A stretch of DNA of 64,000 bases from Simonsiella sp051414845 (GCA_051414845.1 CP183313.1:868001-932000), one strand, 5' to 3'. Shown: positions 8,661 through 17,034, counted from the first letter of the stretch. The notes: generated by a model not told the origin, from the letters alone. Translations and numbers: made by a program.

Positions 8661-10511
8661 TTAAGCATTAACATTACTCAAATTTCTCAAACGCGCATAA
8701 TGACCTTGCGCAGCCATCAATTGTGCATGCGAGCCTTGTTCTACAATTTTGCCCTCGTCCATCACAATAATGCGGTCGGCTTGCTCGATGGTGGTTAGGC
8801 GGTGGGCAACGATAATGCTGGTGCGACCGTGCATTAAGCGTTCTAAAGCTTGTTGCACCAAGCGTTCGGATTCGTTGTCAAGCGCGCTGGTGGCTTCGTC
8901 GAGCAACAAGATTGGCGCGTCTTTTAAAATGGCGCGGGCGATGGAAACGCGTTGGCGTTGTCCACCTGATAAATTGCTGCCGTTTAAACCGATGTGTTGA
9001 TGAATGCCGTGTCCTGATTGTTCGACCACGCTGCGCAGATTGGCAGCTTCCAAGGCGGCGAACACTTCATCATCGCTGGCATCAGGGCGACTATAGCGTA
9101 CATTTTCGGCAAGTGTACCGTCAAATAAGAAAATATCTTGCGAGACGAGCGCAAATTGGCTGCGCAAGTTTTCCAGTTTGACTTCTTGAATATTGATGCC
9201 ATCGAGCAACACGCGTCCTGTGCTGGGTTCTACAAAGCGTGGAAGCAAATTCACCAATGTTGATTTACCGCTGCCTGAACGCCCAACCAGTGCGATTTTT
9301 TCACCCACTTGAATGTCCAAGTTGAAGTCATCTAAGGCTTTTTTGCTGTCGTTGTTGTATTGCACATCTACATGTTCAAATTTCAGGCTACCTGAAACGT
9401 GTTTCAGTTCAATTGTGCCTGTATCTTTTTCAGGCGGCGTGTCCAGAAAATCACATACGGCGTCAGATGCTAAAAACATGGTTTGCATGGGAATGCTGAT
9501 GTTGGCTAAGTTTTTGATTGGACTTAACATTTGCAACATGGCGACGATAAACGCCATAAATTCGCCAATGGTGGTTACCCCATTTTGGCTTTGCCACAAG
9601 GCGATAAAAATCACAATTGCCAACGCTACCGAAGCAATCACTTCGCTAAATGGTGAACGCGCTGCGCTGGCTTGTGTCATCTTTTTGCTCAAGCGTACAA
9701 TGGTTTGATTGACCGCAGAAAAACGCTCCGCCGCTTGCGCTTGACCACCAAACAGTTTCACAACTCGTTGCCCTTGATGGGTTTCATTGACGACGTTGTT
9801 AAGCGTACCAATACTAAGTTGCGCACTATTGATGATGTTTTTCAAGCGGTTGCGATAATAACGCGACAGCAAAGACAACACAGGAAACATCAATAACACG
9901 ATTAAACTCAATTGCCAGTTGAGATACAGCAATACGCATACCAAGCCCAATACAATCAACGTATCGCGCGTTAATGTGATAAACACGTTACTCGCTTGAT
10001 TAATCGAGTTTTCCGCCATTTGTACCATCGTCATCAATACCGTACCCGATGGCGTTTCCTGATGGTATTTTGACGACAAAGTCAGCATATGATTAAACAT
10101 ATCACGGCGCACATGGCTAATCGCCATTACAGAAACCCAAGAGAGCAAATAGCTGCTGGCAAAACGACAAACGCCACGAATCATGACCAAGCACATGAAA
10201 AAAATCGGCACAATCCAAACTTTATTTTCAGTGCCCCAAATCATGTACATAAACTGGTCTTTCCAGTTTTTAACCGTGCCTACAATGCCCGAAGCAGGGT
10301 CTAAAACAGGTGCGGAAGTAGGTGGCGCAAAGCCCTGATTAACCAAAGGCGCGATAAAAGCCGCTAAATAACTCTCGGTAAACGCCACGCCAATAATCGC
10401 CAGCAAGGCAAAGCCAATACGCATCTTATAAGGCTTCACATAACGCATTAAGCGCATAAAATTTCGGGCGTCTTCTTCTTTAAATAAGCCAAAAGTTAAT
10501 TTGCTAATCAT
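8661..10511 (-). CDS. msbA: Lipid A/LOS flippase MsbA (ABC transporter, fused permease and ATPase)
   Basis: A 616-residue half-transporter that acts as a homodimer to flip lipid A-core (lipooligosaccharide) across the inner membrane. About six hydrophobic helices occupy residues 30-335. The ATPase has Walker A GRSGSGKST at 410-418, signature LSGGQ at 514-518 and Walker B ILLLDEA at 534-540. DUS-derived residues (SGSLK) occur in the linker near residue 373. The position immediately upstream of glycan genes fits a shared role in building the outer surface. The start ATG at 10511 has only a weak GAAAGA ribosome site. Confidence 0.92.
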   Translation of the reverse strand: MISKLTFGLFKEEDARNFMRLMRYVKPYKMRIGFALLAIIGVAFTESYLAAFIAPLVNQGFAPPTSAPVLDPASGIVGTVKNWKDQFMYMIWGTENKVWIVPIFFMCLVMIRGVCRFASSYLLSWVSVMAISHVRRDMFNHMLTLSSKYHQETPSGTVLMTMVQMAENSINQASNVFITLTRDTLIVLGLVCVLLYLNWQLSLIVLLMFPVLSLLSRYYRNRLKNIINSAQLSIGTLNNVVNETHQGQRVVKLFGGQAQAAERFSAVNQTIVRLSKKMTQASAARSPFSEVIASVALAIVIFIALWQSQNGVTTIGEFMAFIVAMLQMLSPIKNLANISIPMQTMFLASDAVCDFLDTPPEKDTGTIELKHVSGSLKFEHVDVQYNNDSKKALDDFNLDIQVGEKIALVGRSGSGKSTLVNLLPRFVEPSTGRVLLDGINIQEVKLENLRSQFALVSQDIFLFDGTLAENVRYSRPDASDDEVFAALEAANLRSVVEQSGHGIHQHIGLNGSNLSGGQRQRVSIARAILKDAPILLLDEATSALDNESERLVQQALERLMHGRTSIIVAHRLTTIEQADRIIVMDEGKIVEQGSHAQLMAAQGHYARLRNLSNVNA

Positions 10512-10592
10512 AAAATTCTTTCATTTATTTTCAGGCAGCCTGAAATCTGTTTTATCTCAATTATTTTGCATTTTCAGGCTGCCTGAAAATCA

Positions 10593-11672
10593 TCAAACCA
10601 TTTCGCGTACAATTTCGCGCAACGACCAACGCGGTTTCACATCAAACGCACCCGCTGCCTGCGCTTGGGCGACTTCGTGTTGTAAACGCATTGCGCCAGC
10701 AAAAGCAATCATCGCGCCATTGTCGGTACACAAATCCAAGGGCGGAAAATAGGTTTGCACAGTTTCAGGCTGCCCTTTTGGTGTTGATTTCACAGACAAA
10801 TTCGCCAATTCTTCACGCAATTTCCAGTTCGCGCCCACGCCACCTGCCACCACCAAACGGCGAAAACCCGTTTGCAGCAAAGCGCGTTTCGCTTTTGCCA
10901 CCAATACATCCACTACCGCATCTTGAAAGGCGCGACAAATATCATTGCGAACGGTTTCAGGCAGCGTGTCTTGTGCCGACAAATTAAGTTCAGCGCGCGT
11001 CTTTTCCACCGCTGTCAGTACCGCCGTTTTCAAGCCCGAAAAACTCATTTGCAAATCATGACTGTGCAACATCGGGCGCGGAAAAGTAAATGTTTCAGGC
11101 TGCCCCAATTTTGCGTATTGCGACAAAATCGCGCCCGCAGGATACGGCAAACCAATCAATTTCCCTGTTTTATCAAAGGCTTCACCAGCGGCATCGTCCA
11201 CCGTCTCGCCGAGCAATTCGTAATCGCCAAAATCGCGTACCGCCATAAATTGCGTGTGTCCACCCGAAACCAAGAGTGCGACAAACGGACATTCAGGCAC
11301 ATCGTCCGCCAACAGCGGCGAGAGCAAATGCCCTTCCAAATGATGAACAGGCACAACGGGCTTGTCCAGCGCAAACGCCAAAGCATTGGCATACGCCGAA
11401 CCCGCCAATAATGCGCCGCCCAAACCTGGCCCTTGCGTGAAGGCAATCGCGTCTAAATCGCTGTATTGCAGGCCACTTTCTTGTAAGGCAGCTTGCGTGA
11501 GCGGTACGAGTCGGCGAATGTGGTCGCGGCTGGCAAGTTCGGGGACAACGCCACCGTATTCAGCGTGCATTGCCATTTGTGTGTGTAACTGATTGGCAAC
11601 TAAGCCTTTTTCTGTGTCGTAAATCGCGATGCCTGTTTCATCGCATGAGCTTTCTATTCCTAATACAATCAT
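10593..11672 (-). CDS. tsaD: tRNA N6-threonylcarbamoyladenosine synthase subunit TsaD
   Basis: A 359-residue ASKHA-family protein that transfers the threonylcarbamoyl group to A37 of ANN-decoding tRNAs, working with TsaB, TsaE and TsaC. The start GIESSCDETGIAIYD is diagnostic. The metal-binding HLEGH lies at residues 111-115, and LLVSGGHTQ, DDAAGEAFDKTGKLLG-type and AGGVGAN motifs follow. The length is slightly above the E. coli protein (337), partly through a C-terminal insertion. It is essential in most bacteria. It is separated by paired DUS from msbA and reads in the same direction. Confidence 0.95.
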   Translation of the reverse strand: MIVLGIESSCDETGIAIYDTEKGLVANQLHTQMAMHAEYGGVVPELASRDHIRRLVPLTQAALQESGLQYSDLDAIAFTQGPGLGGALLAGSAYANALAFALDKPVVPVHHLEGHLLSPLLADDVPECPFVALLVSGGHTQFMAVRDFGDYELLGETVDDAAGEAFDKTGKLIGLPYPAGAILSQYAKLGQPETFTFPRPMLHSHDLQMSFSGLKTAVLTAVEKTRAELNLSAQDTLPETVRNDICRAFQDAVVDVLVAKAKRALLQTGFRRLVVAGGVGANWKLREELANLSVKSTPKGQPETVQTYFPPLDLCTDNGAMIAFAGAMRLQHEVAQAQAAGAFDVKPRWSLREIVREMV

Positions 11673-11725
11673 TTTTTTCTTTTCTGTTTTTCAGGCAGCC
11701 TGAAATTGTTTGTCTTTGATTTATC

Positions 11726-12019
11726 CTAAAAAATAGTACTGCCTAATTGAATTAAAGCCAACAAACCGCCCAAAAATCCAATCCAATAAAAATAGCCTTC
11801 GCGATTATTCAAATCCAGCCAAATCAATAAGCCATAATAAATCAGCAAAAACATCAAAATCCATGCCAAAGTTGCCCAACTAAATTCAGCAACCAAAACG
11901 GCAACACTAAAAAACAATACCAATAAATTCAGTTTAATCAATAAACTAGCAAATCTATCCGCAGCCCAAATCCGCTCCATCACATCGCGTATATACTCAG
12001 CTACCGAAACATAATACAT
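11726..12019 (-). CDS. Small hypothetical membrane protein (97 aa)
   Basis: A short protein that I do not recognise. It starts MYYVSVAEYI and has a charged amphipathic N-terminus to about residue 24, then hydrophobic segments at about 27-43, 48-66 and 77-96, so probably three membrane helices in the inner membrane. The ATG at 12019 is preceded by AAAGGTG. It reads in the same direction as tsaD (53 bases downstream of it) and the phosphatase gene upstream, with short gaps, so all three may be co-transcribed. The absence of in-frame stops, a ribosome site and a plausible membrane topology support a real gene. Function unknown. Confidence 0.65.
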   Translation of the reverse strand: MYYVSVAEYIRDVMERIWAADRFASLLIKLNLLVLFFSVAVLVAEFSWATLAWILMFLLIYYGLLIWLDLNNREGYFYWIGFLGGLLALIQLGSTIF

Positions 12020-12052
12020 TGCACACCTTTGAAGCTGCCTGAAAACATAAAA

Positions 12053-12850
12053 CTACTGATTCTTCCGAATCCAAGCGAGCCATTTTTCAAACAAATCCGC
12101 TTGCGTTGCCGCAATAACCGAGCGTTGAAACACATGTTTGCCGCTCCAAAATTCATCGCCTTCCAGCGTCGCCAAATGCGCGCCCGCTTCTTCGGCAATC
12201 AACGCGCCCGCCGCGTAATCCCACAAATTCTGTCCGCCGTGCACATAAATATCGTATCGCCCCGCCGCCAAATAACACCAATCTAGCGTGCTACTGCCCA
12301 TGCAACGCAGCGTACCAAACGGCGCGAAGTTATTGATACTGCTCACTAATTTAGCCGAGCGCAAGCGTTTGACTTCCACACCTGCCACCGCCTCACGCAA
12401 ACGTTTTGGCACTTGGCGCAACGGCAGTTTCACCCCATTCAAAAACGCCCCGCAACCACGCACCGCTGTAAAACATTCTTGTGTCACAGGGTTAAACACC
12501 ACGCCCAATTGCGCGCGCCCATGCAACACATAAGCCACAGACAACGCAAAATGTGGAATACCGCTCACAAAATTATTCGTGCCATCAATTGGGTCCAGCA
12601 CCCATAAACCTGTCTGTGCCGCTTGCGCCCACAAATGTGTTTGTATTTCCGTCGTCATTTCCTCGCCCAAAACAGGCGCATCCATGATTTCAGGCAGCCT
12701 TGCCACAAAAGCCGCTTGCGCAGCCAAATCCGCTTCGGAAAGCAAGCTCCCATCAGCCTTGCGCGCCGAAGCCGCTTGCAGATAAAACGGCATCACATGA
12801 CGCGCTGCAACTTCGCGCACCATATTTTCCAAAGGTTTAATTGGTTTCAT
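12053..12850 (-). CDS. Inositol monophosphatase family protein (SuhB-like)
   Basis: A 265-residue Mg2+-dependent, Li+-sensitive-type phosphatase. The metal-binding motifs appear in order: LGEEM at about residue 80, WVLDPIDGTNNFVSG at about 104-118 and WDYAAGALIAEEAG near 212. Family members act on inositol phosphates, 3'-phosphoadenosine phosphates or fructose bisphosphate. SuhB also binds the transcription machinery in E. coli. Which substrate applies cannot be told here. It is divergent from rsmE, with a 55-base shared promoter region. Confidence 0.85.
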   Translation of the reverse strand: MKPIKPLENMVREVAARHVMPFYLQAASARKADGSLLSEADLAAQAAFVARLPEIMDAPVLGEEMTTEIQTHLWAQAAQTGLWVLDPIDGTNNFVSGIPHFALSVAYVLHGRAQLGVVFNPVTQECFTAVRGCGAFLNGVKLPLRQVPKRLREAVAGVEVKRLRSAKLVSSINNFAPFGTLRCMGSSTLDWCYLAAGRYDIYVHGGQNLWDYAAGALIAEEAGAHLATLEGDEFWSGKHVFQRSVIAATQADLFEKWLAWIRKNQ

Positions 12851-12905
12851 AAAGCCCGTAATTTGTTAAAATCGTGCATTTCAAAAATCGCGATATTAAC
12901 ACAAA

Positions 12906-13628
12906 ATGCCCCGTTTTTATTTAGACCAAGCCCTTGCCGCGCAAACCGATTTCAGGCTGCCTGAAAACATCGTGCGCCACATCAACGTCTTGCGCCTCAA
13001 AGTGAGCGACGACATCACATTATTCAACGGCAACGGCAGCCATTTCCCCGCTGTTTTAACCACCATCGCCAAACGCGAAGCTATTTGCGACATCAGCCAG
13101 CCTGAAAACAGCAACAACGAAAGCCCACTCAACATCACACTCGTGCAAGCCCTATCCAGTGGCGAACGTATGGATTTCACACTGCAAAAAAGCGTAGAAC
13201 TGGGCGTAACCCAAATTCAGCCCATCATCAGCGAACGTTGCGTGGTGCGCTTATCGGGCGAACGCGCCGATAAGCGCCAACAACGCTGGCAAGATATCGT
13301 CATCGCCGCGTGCGAACAAAGCGGACGCGATATTGTGCCTACTGTGTTACCGATTATGTCGTTAAGCGATTATTTAAAAACGATAAACCAGGCAGAATGC
13401 CATTTATTAATGAGCCTAAACCGCGCACAAAAATTACGCGACATCACGCCTGTGCCAAACAAAATCAACTTAATGATAGGCCCAGAAGGCGGCTGGACAG
13501 CAGCCGAAGAACAAGCCGCGTTTGACGCAGGTTTTCAAGCGATTACTTTAGGCAAACGCGTTTTGCGCACGGAAACCGCTTCATTAGCCGCGATTGCAGC
13601 CATGCAAACTTTGTGGGGCGATTTCTGA
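12906..13628 (+). CDS. rsmE: 16S rRNA m3U1498 methyltransferase RsmE
   Basis: A 240-residue SPOUT-class methyltransferase that methylates N3 of U1498 in 16S rRNA using S-adenosylmethionine. An N-terminal PUA-like domain (about 1-70) contains FRLPENIVRHINVLRL, a version of the family RHxxxVLR block; the FRLPEN part coincides with a DUS. The C-terminal trefoil-knot motifs are LMIGPEGGW at about 190 and LGKRVLRTETASLAA near 217. The length is normal. The small gene at 13676 follows in the same direction. Confidence 0.93.
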   Translation: MPRFYLDQALAAQTDFRLPENIVRHINVLRLKVSDDITLFNGNGSHFPAVLTTIAKREAICDISQPENSNNESPLNITLVQALSSGERMDFTLQKSVELGVTQIQPIISERCVVRLSGERADKRQQRWQDIVIAACEQSGRDIVPTVLPIMSLSDYLKTINQAECHLLMSLNRAQKLRDITPVPNKINLMIGPEGGWTAAEEQAAFDAGFQAITLGKRVLRTETASLAAIAAMQTLWGDF

Positions 13629-13675
13629 TTTTAGCTGCGCTGAACTGCGTTTCAGGCTGCCTGAAAGGAAAAGAC

Positions 13676-13873
13676 ATGAACGACACAAGCAAAATCGCCC
13701 AAAAAGTACGTGAAATCAAAACAGAATTAAGCGATGAACAACGCTTGCAGTTATGGCAACAAACCGCGGCAACCCAAGGCTTAAGCGGCGAATTTGTGCT
13801 GGCGCAAAAGTTGGGGCAAGAAGCCGCGAGTGAAGAACAAATTCACATGATTAGCGAGTTGTTTGGGCGATGA
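13676..13873 (+). CDS. Small conserved-looking hypothetical protein (65 aa)
   Basis: I do not recognise the family. The ATG at 13676 is chosen because AAAGGAA lies 6 bases upstream; the longer open frame would begin inside rsmE. The protein (MNDTSKIAQKVREIKTELSD...) is predicted mostly helical, charged and soluble, with no membrane segment. The ribosome site is partly built from the end of an uptake sequence. Its position 48 bases after rsmE suggests co-transcription. Terminated by a single DUS. Confidence 0.6.
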   Translation: MNDTSKIAQKVREIKTELSDEQRLQLWQQTAATQGLSGEFVLAQKLGQEAASEEQIHMISELFGR

Positions 13874-13920
13874 ATAAGCTCAAAATTTTTCAGGCAGCCT
13901 GAAAAGTATCATTAATAAAG

Positions 13921-14808
13921 TTATGCCTTACTGTCACCCAAAATCATCGTCCCAATCCCGCTATCCGTAAAGATTTCCAGCAGCAACACATTGGGCACGC
14001 GACCATCAATAATATGCACCGCTTTCACGCCATTTTGTGCCGCTTCCAAAGCGGATGAAATTTTCGGCAACATACCGCCCGAAAGCGTGCCGTCTGCAAC
14101 CAAGTCATCAATTTTCTTCGGTGTTAAATTCGTCAGCAAATTGCCTGCTTTATCCATCACACCTGCGATATTCGTCATCAACACCAATTTTTCCGCGTTC
14201 AATTCCTGTGCCAAACGCCCCGCAACCAAGTCCGCGTTGATGTTAAACGCCTCGCCTTGTTCGCCCACGCCAATTGGTGCGACCACAGGAATATAACCTG
14301 CCGCCGACATTTGCTTAATTATTGTGCAATCCATTGCGCTGATTTCGCCCACTTGCCCAATGTCCACTTCCTGCAGCTCAGGCGTACTCACGCGCAATTT
14401 TTTTGCGCGAATAAAATGATTGTCGCGCCCCGTAATCCCAACCGCTTTGCCGCCGTGTAAATTCAAGAGCGAGACAATTTCCTTGTTCACATGTCCGCCC
14501 AGCACCATTTCAACAATATTCATCGTTTCATTATCGGTAACACGCATGCCTTGGATAAACTCGCCCACTTTGCCAATTTTCTCCAACATTTCATTGATTT
14601 GCGGCCCACCGCCATGCACAATCACAGGGTTAATCCCGACCAATTTGAGCAACACAATATCTTTGGCAAAACCGTCTTTCAAATGCGGCTCAGTCATCGC
14701 GTTGCCACCATATTTAATCACGAGCGTGCAGCCAGCAAAACGGCGAATATAAGGCAAGGCCTCGGACAAAATACTGGCTTTTTCGTGTGCAGCGATGTGG
14801 CTTGTCAT
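13921..14808 (-). CDS. argB: Acetylglutamate kinase
   Basis: A 295-residue amino-acid kinase that phosphorylates N-acetyl-L-glutamate, the second step of arginine synthesis. Typical motifs are KYGGNAM at about residue 33, VHGGGPQINEML near 71 and a C-terminal GGMLPK. The open frame extends a further 46 codons upstream, but that extension runs through a DUS and reads as junk; the family start MTSHIAAHEKASILSEALPYI matches the ATG at 14808, with GGA nearby. It stands alone between rsmE and a toxin-antitoxin pair, divergent from the latter. Confidence 0.94.
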   Translation of the reverse strand: MTSHIAAHEKASILSEALPYIRRFAGCTLVIKYGGNAMTEPHLKDGFAKDIVLLKLVGINPVIVHGGGPQINEMLEKIGKVGEFIQGMRVTDNETMNIVEMVLGGHVNKEIVSLLNLHGGKAVGITGRDNHFIRAKKLRVSTPELQEVDIGQVGEISAMDCTIIKQMSAAGYIPVVAPIGVGEQGEAFNINADLVAGRLAQELNAEKLVLMTNIAGVMDKAGNLLTNLTPKKIDDLVADGTLSGGMLPKISSALEAAQNGVKAVHIIDGRVPNVLLLEIFTDSGIGTMILGDSKA

Positions 14809-14901
14809 GGCAAATTCCGTGGAGAGAACAAAAAAGAAGCGAATTATAGCTTTAAATTGGTTTTCAGGCAGCCTGAAAAGATTGGCAGCCTTAAAACGAT
14901 G

Positions 14902-14939
14902 TAGTAACATACGTAAAAAAATAGTAACAAGGAGCGAAA
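14902..14939 (+). promoter_or_regulatory. Direct repeat before the toxin-antitoxin genes (possible operator)
   Basis: TAGTAACA occurs at 14902-14909 and again at 14932-14939, the second copy running into the antitoxin ribosome site AAGGAG. The 30-base spacing is about three helical turns, which would suit an autoregulating antitoxin dimer. No binding data exist; this is inference. Confidence 0.3.
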
Positions 14940-14940
14940 A

Positions 14941-15177
14941 ATGCAATTAACCAGCCGAGAATTTAACCAACGCGTCGCGCAAGCGCAAAAGGCGGCGCAA
15001 AAAGCCCCCGTGTTCATTACCAATCGTGGCAAACCTGCTTATGTGTTGCTCAGCCAAGCGCAATATGAACAGTTGACCCAACAGCAGCCCAGTATTGCGC
15101 AAGTGTTAGCCGCCAGCGATGATGTGGATTTTGCATGCGAACGCGCAGAAATCACGGCGCGAGAAGTGGTGTTCTAA
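14941..15177 (+). CDS. Phd/YefM-type antitoxin
   Basis: A 78-residue protein with a Phd/YefM-like N-terminal fold: MQLTSREFNQRVAQAQKAA, then VFITNRGKPAYVLLS, the usual DNA-binding part, and an acidic C-terminus (ASDDVDFACERAEI) expected to wrap the toxin. It has a strong AAGGAGCG ribosome site. Its TAA stop shares one base with the toxin ATG (TAATG), typical of translational coupling. It would neutralise the PIN-domain nuclease encoded next and repress its own operon. Confidence 0.85.
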   Translation: MQLTSREFNQRVAQAQKAAQKAPVFITNRGKPAYVLLSQAQYEQLTQQQPSIAQVLAASDDVDFACERAEITAREVVF

Positions 15178-15596
15178 TGTATTTGCTTGATACCAACATC
15201 ATTTCCGAAATCCGCAAAATTGGGCAAGGCAAAGCCAATTCAGGCGTTGCCACTTGGGCAAATCAAACATCGAGCAGCGATATGTATATGAGTTGCATCA
15301 CTTTATTGGAATTAGAAAAAGGCATTTTTGGCATAGAGTGTAAAGATGTCGCACAAGGTAAAATATTGCGCACATGGCTGGAAAACCAAGTTAAACCCGC
15401 CTTTGGGCAACGCATTTTACCGATTGATACCGCGATTGCTTTGCGTTGCGTCCAAATGCATGTGCCGCAACCCAAATCCATTACCGACAGCTTAATCGCT
15501 GCGACCGCTTTGCAGCATGATTTAATTGTGGTAACACGCAATATCGCTGATTTTGCCCATATGGGCGCGCGCTTATTAAATCCATTCACTGAATAA
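15177..15596 (+). CDS. vapC: VapC/FitB-type PIN-domain toxin
   Basis: A 139-residue PIN-domain ribonuclease. The four acidic active-site residues are all visible: D5 in LLDTNIISE, E45 in ITLLELEKG, D104 in SITDSLIAATA and D125 in RNIADF. The toxin would cleave RNA (often initiator tRNA or rRNA) when the antitoxin is degraded. Translation is coupled by the TAATG overlap. Both genes look intact. The pair is probably an accessory insertion between argB and truB; a DUS follows. Confidence 0.88.
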   Translation: MYLLDTNIISEIRKIGQGKANSGVATWANQTSSSDMYMSCITLLELEKGIFGIECKDVAQGKILRTWLENQVKPAFGQRILPIDTAIALRCVQMHVPQPKSITDSLIAATALQHDLIVVTRNIADFAHMGARLLNPFTE

Positions 15597-15630
15597 TCTT
15601 TGCCTTTTCAGGCAGCCTGAAAGCAGAAAA

Positions 15631-16554
15631 ATGACCGAAAAACCCAAAAAACGCACCTTAAATGGCGTTTTATTATTAGACAAACCGATTGGCATCAGCA
15701 GCAACACGGCGTTGCAGCAAGCAAGGCGGCTGTTTCGCGCTGAAAAAGCGGGGCATACGGGCGTGTTAGACCCGTTAGCAAGCGGCTTGTTGCCCGTATG
15801 TTTTGGCGAGGCGACCAAGTTCGCGCAATATTTGTTGGACGCGGACAAGGCGTACACCGCCACGCTGAAATTGGGCGAGGCGACCACCACAGGCGATGCG
15901 GAAGGCGAAATCATTGACACTGCGCGCGCCGATATTATGCCCGATGAATTTCAGGCAGCCTGCGCCACGCTGACGGGCGATATTCGCCAAGTGCCACCAA
16001 TGTTTTCTGCGCTCAAATACGAGGGCAAACCGCTTTACGAATATGCGCGAAAAGGGATTGTGATTGAACGCAAACCGCGTGATATTACAATTTACAGCAT
16101 TGATATAACTGAATTTTCTGCGCCCAAGGCGGTGATTGACGTGCGTTGCAGCAAGGGAACGTATATCCGCACTTTGAGCGAAGACATTGCCAAGCACATC
16201 GGCACATTCGCGCATTTGACGGGTTTGCGTCGCACGGAAACGGCTGGTTTCACGATTGGCGAAACGCACACGTTGGAAAAATTGGCGGCGTTGTCGGAAA
16301 GTGAACGCGATGATTTGCTGTTGCCGTGCGATGTGTTGGTGCGCCATTTGCCGCGTGTGGATTTGGACGATGACACGGCGCGAAAATTGCGTTTTGGGCA
16401 AGCTGCGCCGTTTACCGATGTTTCAGGCAGCCTGAAATCCAATTCGCCCTTACGCGTTTATGATTTGACTGGTGAATTTGTCGGTTTGGTGGAATATTTT
16501 AGCCATCACGGCTGCCTGAAAGCGGTGCGGTTGATGAATACGGGTGGGAAATGA
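15631..16554 (+). CDS. truB: tRNA pseudouridine-55 synthase TruB
   Basis: A 307-residue enzyme that makes pseudouridine 55 in the T-loop of tRNAs. NGVLLLDKPIGISSN marks the N-terminus, and the catalytic Asp is D47 in GHTGVLDPLASGLLP (D48 in E. coli). The RCSKGTYIRTLSEDI motif follows near residue 170. A DUS is read in frame as SGSLK near the C-terminus. The usual rbfA neighbour is absent; the toxin-antitoxin genes are upstream. Only a weak ribosome site is seen, between a DUS and the ATG. Confidence 0.94.
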   Translation: MTEKPKKRTLNGVLLLDKPIGISSNTALQQARRLFRAEKAGHTGVLDPLASGLLPVCFGEATKFAQYLLDADKAYTATLKLGEATTTGDAEGEIIDTARADIMPDEFQAACATLTGDIRQVPPMFSALKYEGKPLYEYARKGIVIERKPRDITIYSIDITEFSAPKAVIDVRCSKGTYIRTLSEDIAKHIGTFAHLTGLRRTETAGFTIGETHTLEKLAALSESERDDLLLPCDVLVRHLPRVDLDDDTARKLRFGQAAPFTDVSGSLKSNSPLRVYDLTGEFVGLVEYFSHHGCLKAVRLMNTGGK

Positions 16555-16559
16555 GTTTC

Positions 16560-16621
16560 CGTAGGTCGGGCATTCATGCCCGAGATTTTGTGGTGCGTCG
16601 GGCATGAATGCCCGACCTACG
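16560..16621. repeat. Long perfect palindrome, family 'GTAGGTCGGGC', copy 1
   Basis: Arms of about 24 bp (GTAGGTCGGGCATTCATGCC and onwards) face each other across a 14-base centre, immediately after the truB stop. The same arm occurs at 43730-43794 inside the nar operon. It has no open frame. It could act as a terminator stem or a REP-like mRNA stabiliser. Confidence 0.8.
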
Positions 16622-16640
16622 AATCATATTTTCAGGCTGC

Positions 16641-16793
16641 CTGAAATCTTTACAAAACTTTATGCGTAGGGGCAGATTTCATATCTGCCTTTTTTGTTTT
16701 TAGGACTTTATTCTGAAATTCAATTTGTTAGAAAATAGGGTGGATATGAAATACACTCAACATAAGAGGATAATTAGTTTTGCAAAGGTTTCA
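16641..16793. repeat. MITE-like inverted-repeat element, copy B (153 bp)
   Basis: It matches the reverse complement of 2826-2979 along its whole length, including the terminal AACCTTTGCAAAACTAATTA block, the two GATTTCATATC / GATATGAAAT blocks and the centre TGAAATTCAATTTGTTA. The left end has drifted (AAATCTTTACAAAAC). It is non-coding. A DUS touches the left end. Confidence 0.75.
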
Positions 16794-16904
16794 CTACGCA
16801 AGAAAAAATCAGTTTTGCAGAGATTTTAGACTGAAAGCGCGTTGCAAGGTTTTCAGGCTGAGACTTTTGTAAAACCCTTTCAGGCTGCCTGAAACCAGTA
16901 ACTT
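16794..16904. repeat. Degenerate element ends and DUS
   Basis: No gene. Several solo copies of the MITE end are recognisable (TTTTGCAGAGATTT near 16815, TTTTGTAAAACC near 16866), mixed with full and partial uptake sequences. It reads as the debris of one or more further elements. Confidence 0.4.
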
Positions 16905-17034
16905 CGTCATTCTCGCGCAGGCGGGAATCCATCCGTCATATTCATAACCATTTGATAAAAAATAGAAACTTGAAATAAAAGGTGGATTCCCGCCTGTGCG
17001 GCGGGAGCGTAGCGGACTTGCGCAGCTAATGACG
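16905..17034. repeat. dRS3-like composite repeat (about 130 bp)
   Basis: CGTCATT and AATGACG bound the unit. Inside the left end is TCTCGCGCAGGCGGGAATCC and inside the right end GGATTCCCGCCTGTGCGG, facing each other. This is close to the ATTCCC-N8-GGGAAT repeat unit (dRS3) known from Neisseria. The AT-rich centre has no open frame. It lies between truB and phoR, which converge. Confidence 0.65.

Noticed and set aside
14809..14946. N-terminal extension of argB
   Set aside because: The extra 46 codons run through a DUS (FRLPEN) and have no similarity to the family; the ATG at 14808 is the usual start.
16905..17034. CRISPR-like repeat array
   Set aside because: The repeated GGCGGGAAT blocks are inverted, only two in number, and match the dRS3 type; there are no regular spacers or cas genes.
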